Position numbers and translations under genes: made by a program. From the NCBI GenBank assembly GCA_964637565.1, contig CAZWTY010000038.1:1-35328 (forward strand): a stretch of DNA of 35,328 bases, written 5' to 3'. Shown piece after piece: positions 34,236 to 35,328 of this stretch. Source of the DNA: DYJE01 sp964637565. GTDB lineage: Bacteria; Desulfobacterota; Desulfobacteria; Desulfobacterales; Desulfolunaceae. The notes below the pieces were generated by a model that was given only the letters and a program-made list of their open reading frames with translations, had not been told where the DNA came from and made no database searches. Positions within the stretch are counted from its first letter, which is position 1. Each line of letters begins with the position of its first letter.

Positions 34236-34859
34236 TCAGAGGTTTTCAACCACCGCCACGCCCGCGTCTCGCATCTCCCCGATGGCGGCGTTCACGGTAT
34301 CAGGTGCGATGCCTCGGCAGGCCGAAAGGTTCACCACCACCTGGAAACCGGCCCGCCTGAGCTGAAGGGCCGTGGTCTTCACGCAGTAGTCTGTGGCAAG
34401 ACCGCCCACCAGCACGGTATCGATGCCCCGGACGTTGAGAAACTCTATCACGCCGGTACTCTGCCGTTCGGCCAGATCGTGGTAGCAGGCTCCGTAGGGG
34501 TGCATGTCCCGTTCGATGCCTTTCTGCACGAAGAAATCGTAAGAAGCCGGATGGGGCAGGCCGTCGATCAGTTCGTGGCCCCGTGTCCCCACAACGCAGT
34601 GGGCGTTCCAGCGGATGTCCAGGTTCGGCCCCTCCACCTTCGAAAACTGGGGGTGGTCCGCGTCGGCCCGCCAGAGGGCGTTGGGCGGATGGGCGTCTTT
34701 CGATCCGACCCTCAGGCAGGCCAGGGTGGCCTGGCGGTTCAGGGCGTCGGCCAGGGTTTCTCCACCGGCCACCGGAAGCTCCTCCGGGCACAGGGGCGTG
34801 AACCCTTTCTGAACGTCCACATCGAAACTGGCGGTTCTGTTTCTGTCAAAGCGTGTCAT
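34236..34859 (-). CDS. Nicotinamidase PncA
   Basis: This 207-residue isochorismatase-fold hydrolase converts nicotinamide to nicotinate and ammonia. The catalytic triad is visible as Asp15 (DVDVQKGF), Lys113 (FVQKGIERD) and Cys159 (GGLATDYCVKTTA). The metal-site segment is SKDAHPPN (53-60), and the cis-peptide region precedes the Cys. I chose ATG 34859, with GGGAGG five nt upstream; a longer frame to 34874 is possible but less likely. It is the first gene of the pncA-pncB operon, with only a decayed regulator fragment and a small palindrome upstream. Confidence 0.93.
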   Translation of the reverse strand: MTRFDRNRTASFDVDVQKGFTPLCPEELPVAGGETLADALNRQATLACLRVGSKDAHPPNALWRADADHPQFSKVEGPNLDIRWNAHCVVGTRGHELIDGLPHPASYDFFVQKGIERDMHPYGACYHDLAERQSTGVIEFLNVRGIDTVLVGGLATDYCVKTTALQLRRAGFQVVVNLSACRGIAPDTVNAAIGEMRDAGVAVVENL

Positions 34860-34879
34860 GGTCACCTCCCGCATAATTT

Positions 34880-34896
34880 AGTGTCTCTGTGACATT
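34880..34896. promoter_or_regulatory. Candidate operator palindrome upstream of pncA
   Basis: AGTGTCTCTGTGACATT is an inverted repeat with 6-bp arms (one mismatch) around a 5-bp centre. It lies 20 bp upstream of the pncA start codon, between pncA and the regulator remnant. NrtR-type regulators bind short palindromes in such positions, but I cannot match this to a known NrtR motif. Confidence 0.3.
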
Positions 34897-35104
34897 TCTC
34901 TTTCGACCCCGACCCGCGTGTGGCCTGCGCCCTGGACCGGCTGAGGGCCAAGGTGAGCTACGCCACCCTGGCGACGCGGCTGCCGACCGAACCGTTCACC
35001 TTTCTTGATCTTCAGACCATACACGAAATCATTCTGGGCCGGAAGGTCGAAAAAAATCCCTGATGCGGCGGTACAGCACGGCGGGGATTCTCAAAGAATT
35101 ATGA
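34893..35104 (+). pseudogene. Remnant of an NrtR-type Nudix-related transcriptional regulator (C-terminal domain)
   Basis: A 56-codon open stretch reads FDPDPRVACALDRLRAKVSY, then ATLATRLPTEPFTFLDLQTI and HEIILGRKVEK. This matches the winged-helix C-terminal domain of NrtR (RL-KL-Y, LP--FTL-ELQ--YE-ILGR-LDK). After a run of seven A (35050-35056) the frame shifts by one, and the continuation SLMRRYSTAGILKEL fits the family end (RNFRR-LASG-L). The N-terminal Nudix domain is absent: a stop codon stands at 34890 and pncA begins just to the left. NrtR represses NAD genes, so its remnant next to pncA-pncB points to lost local control. It is too short and too broken to be functional. Confidence 0.6.
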
Positions 35105-35239
35105 ACCCCCTGTCTTTTCAGACAATTATCTGTTGACTATTCGTTTTTCCTGGAATAGGTTCTTGTGGTTTTGCCGTTTTCCATACCGGAAAGGCATGTG
35201 TCAGCAGCTCATTCACCAACGTTCAGAATAAGGTTTTCT

Positions 35240-35328
35240 ATGGGATTTCATATCATCGACTGGTTTCTTGTTCTTTCCGCCCAGGCCGGCGAGGCTGCCG
35301 GCGACGCCGCCCGGAAAGCGGCCCTTCC
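35240..35328 (+). CDS. Start of an unidentified gene running off the window
   Basis: The ATG at 35240 with AAGG at 7 nt opens a frame of 29 codons (MGFHIIDWFLVLSAQAGEAA...) that stays open to the window end. The first ~14 residues are hydrophobic, and the rest is Ala-rich and charged. A membrane-anchored or exported protein is possible. The family cannot be named from so few residues. Confidence 0.35.
   Translation, partial: MGFHIIDWFLVLSAQAGEAAGDAARKAAL

Noticed and set aside
1..35328. tRNA, rRNA or complete insertion sequences
   Set aside because: I looked for tRNA arms, rRNA-like stretches and transposase motifs on both strands by eye and found none; a dedicated scan would be more reliable.

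Overview
The window looks like chromosomal DNA of an anaerobic member of the Desulfobacterota (former Deltaproteobacteria). The strongest clue is an ahbC-hemB-ahbD cluster, the alternative siroheme-to-heme route typical of sulfate reducers. Several large multi-PAS histidine kinases and a long PPi-type phosphofructokinase agree with this. The assignment is an inference from gene content; no rRNA, tRNA, CRISPR array or complete insertion sequence was seen.

Layout. 0.7-3.5 kb: an acyl-CoA synthetase and a convergent cytidylate-kinase-like protein. 4.1-7.1 kb: a hybrid histidine kinase. 7.5-12.2 kb: a four-gene peptide-type ABC importer operon (yejB-yejE-oppD-oppF order, minus strand) with no solute-binding protein. 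12.5-13.1 kb: a vapBC toxin-antitoxin pair. 13.6-16.5 kb: HtpX protease and a ClpX-like AAA+ unfoldase without the zinc domain. 16.5-20.0 kb: ahbC-hemB-ahbD. 20.3-29.1 kb: a run of minus-strand single genes (5'-nucleotidase-family lipoprotein, PPi-phosphofructokinase, diguanylate cyclase, PAS histidine kinase). 29.4-33.0 kb: smc. 33.0-34.9 kb: NAD salvage genes pncA-pncB, with a decayed fragment of an NrtR-type regulator beside them. A partial gene runs off the right edge.

The most unusual content is non-coding. At least eight intergenic sites carry copies of an inverted-repeat element whose stems are arrays of the hexamers GATAGC/GATACC (read as CTATCG/GTATCG on the other arm), closed by a conserved loop. 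Most full copies also carry a conserved ~33-bp box on one side. Number and order of hexamers differ between copies, while the two arms stay largely complementary. One copy sits in almost every between-operon gap from 0.5 to 27 kb, and none lies inside an operon. A second, unrelated repeat of ~95 bp with ATTCCGGG/CCCGGAAT ends is present in three copies plus a fragment. A third structured element of ~147 bp lies between hemB and ahbD.

Both 100-N gaps (3720-3819 and 7113-7212) are flanked by identical 55-bp sequences. They are therefore very probably unmerged contig overlaps, not missing DNA. All start sites below were chosen by ribosome-binding site and family homology, by eye; no database search was possible.
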